Source: Deltaproteobacteria bacterium HGW-Deltaproteobacteria-15 (GTDB lineage Bacteria > Desulfobacterota > DSM-4660 > Desulfatiglandales > HGW-15). Taken from it: DNA of 64,000 bases. Each line of letters begins with the position of its first letter. Position 1 is the stretch's first letter. Shown here piece after piece: positions 63,370 to 64,000 of this stretch. The position numbers and the translations under genes were made by a program. The notes beneath the pieces are model-generated. The model searched no databases. It was not told the DNA's origin and worked only from the letters and a program-made list of their open reading frames with translations. The stretch is from contig PHBH01000015.1 in assembly GCA_002840535.1 (NCBI GenBank), positions 37,363 through 101,362 on the forward strand, written 5' to 3'.

Positions 63370-63918
63370 ATGTTCGACCGTTTCCGGGAAACGCGTTTTG
63401 CCGTGATCTTCTGCCTGCTCCTGTTTGCCGCTTCCTGCGTGACTATCAACATCTACTTTCCTGCGGAAAAGGTGGAGTCGGTTGCGGGCGAAATCGTCCA
63501 GGACGTCAGGGGCCCAAGTGGGGAGATCAAGAGCCCGCCCAAGGAGGACAAGCAATCCTTTTGGAATGATGTCCTGCTCGCCTTCTCACCATCAGAGGCA
63601 TGGGCCCAGGCCGAGACTTCGGTATCCAATCCGACTATCCGGGGTTTGAAAGACCGGCTGAGAGGTAACTACGCACGGATGAAACCCTTTTACGATAAAG
63701 GCATGCTCCGTGAAGGCAATGACGGGTATGTCCAGATGGGGGATTCCGCCGGAGCGGGTCTCAAGGAGAAAAGGGATTTGAAATCCATGGTGGATGCGGA
63801 GAACCAGACCCGAAGGCAGCTCTATGAGGAGGTTGCCCGCGCCCTCAAAATCGATAAGAGCCAGGTAGGCAGGATCGCCCAGATTTTCGCGAAAGAGTGG
63901 CAGAAGTCGGTAAGATAA
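63370..63918 (+). CDS. DUF1318 (YdbL-like) lipoprotein
   Basis: A 182-residue predicted lipoprotein. The lipobox FAASC (Cys near 22) is followed at once by VTINIYFPAEKV, a strand reminiscent of the YnbE lipoprotein. The C-terminal half (NPTIRGLKDRLRGNYARM ... YVQMGDS ... KSQVGRIAQIFAKEW) is the DUF1318/YdbL domain. AAGGGAG lies 8 bases before the ATG. Sits directly after the YdbH-like gene, so probably part of the same envelope bridge. The function rests on the E. coli comparison. Confidence 0.85.
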   Translation: MFDRFRETRFAVIFCLLLFAASCVTINIYFPAEKVESVAGEIVQDVRGPSGEIKSPPKEDKQSFWNDVLLAFSPSEAWAQAETSVSNPTIRGLKDRLRGNYARMKPFYDKGMLREGNDGYVQMGDSAGAGLKEKRDLKSMVDAENQTRRQLYEEVARALKIDKSQVGRIAQIFAKEWQKSVR

Positions 63919-63926
63919 CAGTCTTT

Positions 63927-63993
63927 GCCACAAAGACACAAAGGCACGAAGAAATGATAAACCATAATCTTTGTGGCTTAGTGCCTTAGTGGC
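63927..63993. repeat. Inverted GCCACAAAGACACAAAGGC array at the window end
   Basis: Left words gccacaaagacacaaaggca (63927-63951) and inverse right words ctttgtggcttagtgcctta (63968-63993) form a hairpin of about 25 imperfect base pairs after the last gene. Confidence 0.75.
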
Positions 63994-64000
63994 TGGTTTT

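Noticed and set aside
1..64000. tRNA, rRNA, transposase and attachment sites
   Set aside because: Looked for cloverleaf-like CCA-adjacent stretches in the gaps and for transposase or integrase motifs; none was convincing. A tRNA scan would settle the former.

Overview
This window is dense, bacterial, accessory-poor chromosome. It has about 55 protein genes on both strands, short gaps, and no transposase, phage gene, CRISPR array, rRNA or tRNA that I can see. The gene set points to an anaerobic deltaproteobacterium (Desulfobacterota; the Syntrophobacterales/Desulfobacterales style fits best). The supporting genes are a tungsten-type aldehyde:ferredoxin oxidoreductase with its own MoaD/ThiF-like genes, a CooC nickel ATPase, a DUF362 ferredoxin-fused protein, the LarB nickel-pincer protein, cmk-rpsA-sppA gene order, many PAS/Cache histidine kinases and an NtrC-type regulator. 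The taxonomic call is inference; no rRNA is present to confirm it.

Layout. 1-8 kb: thiD, a CHASE2 adenylate cyclase, a DUF218 protein, a TPR protein, an unlisted 48-residue gene, dtd and a B12-binding radical SAM protein. 8-13.4 kb: larB, a small conserved protein and a CBS-pair protein, then an M1 aminopeptidase and a hotdog thioesterase. 13.5-19.6 kb: a hybrid sensor kinase and the 5-oxoprolinase genes pxpA-pxpB-pxpC. 19.7-21 kb: a 59-residue coiled-coil gene and a four-helix-bundle/zinc-finger gene, both embedded in palindromic TCGGACCGATC repeats. 20.9-27.2 kb: a branched-chain amino-acid-type ABC transporter (livK-H-M-G-F) and a DUF1445 putative D-glutamate cyclase/hydro-lyase. 27.3-37.5 kb: a metallo-beta-lactamase protein with an NCS2 permease, a phosphoesterase, DUF2845, Tim44-like, TetR and PAS kinase genes, then a DUF362 gene followed by two cysteine-rich unknowns and a chemoreceptor. 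39.4-42.7 kb: cooC-serC-asnS, probably one transcript. 42.7-46.6 kb: the aldehyde oxidoreductase cluster. 46.9-51.6 kb: a ComB-like phosphatase, then pilD-histidine kinase-sigma54 regulator on the minus strand. 51.6-57 kb: a YrdC/Sua5 protein, then cmk, rpsA and sppA, and an MBL hydrolase. 57.4-64 kb: asnB, a lipoprotein aminopeptidase, and a YdbH-like AsmA protein with a YdbL-like lipoprotein.

Functional links. PxpABC, the DUF1445 protein and the Liv-type importer can be read as a D-glutamate/5-oxoproline uptake and salvage module. The aldehyde oxidoreductase is surrounded by genes of the kind that make the pterin dithiolene cofactor. The last two genes match the E. coli YdbH/YdbL envelope pair.

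The most unusual feature is the repeat landscape. Gaps are filled with several families of short degenerate 'word' repeats, usually as two arms in opposite orientation able to fold into one long hairpin, and some gene 3' ends run into them. One family (TCGGACCGATC) occurs five times within 2 kb, twice in frame inside a coding sequence.
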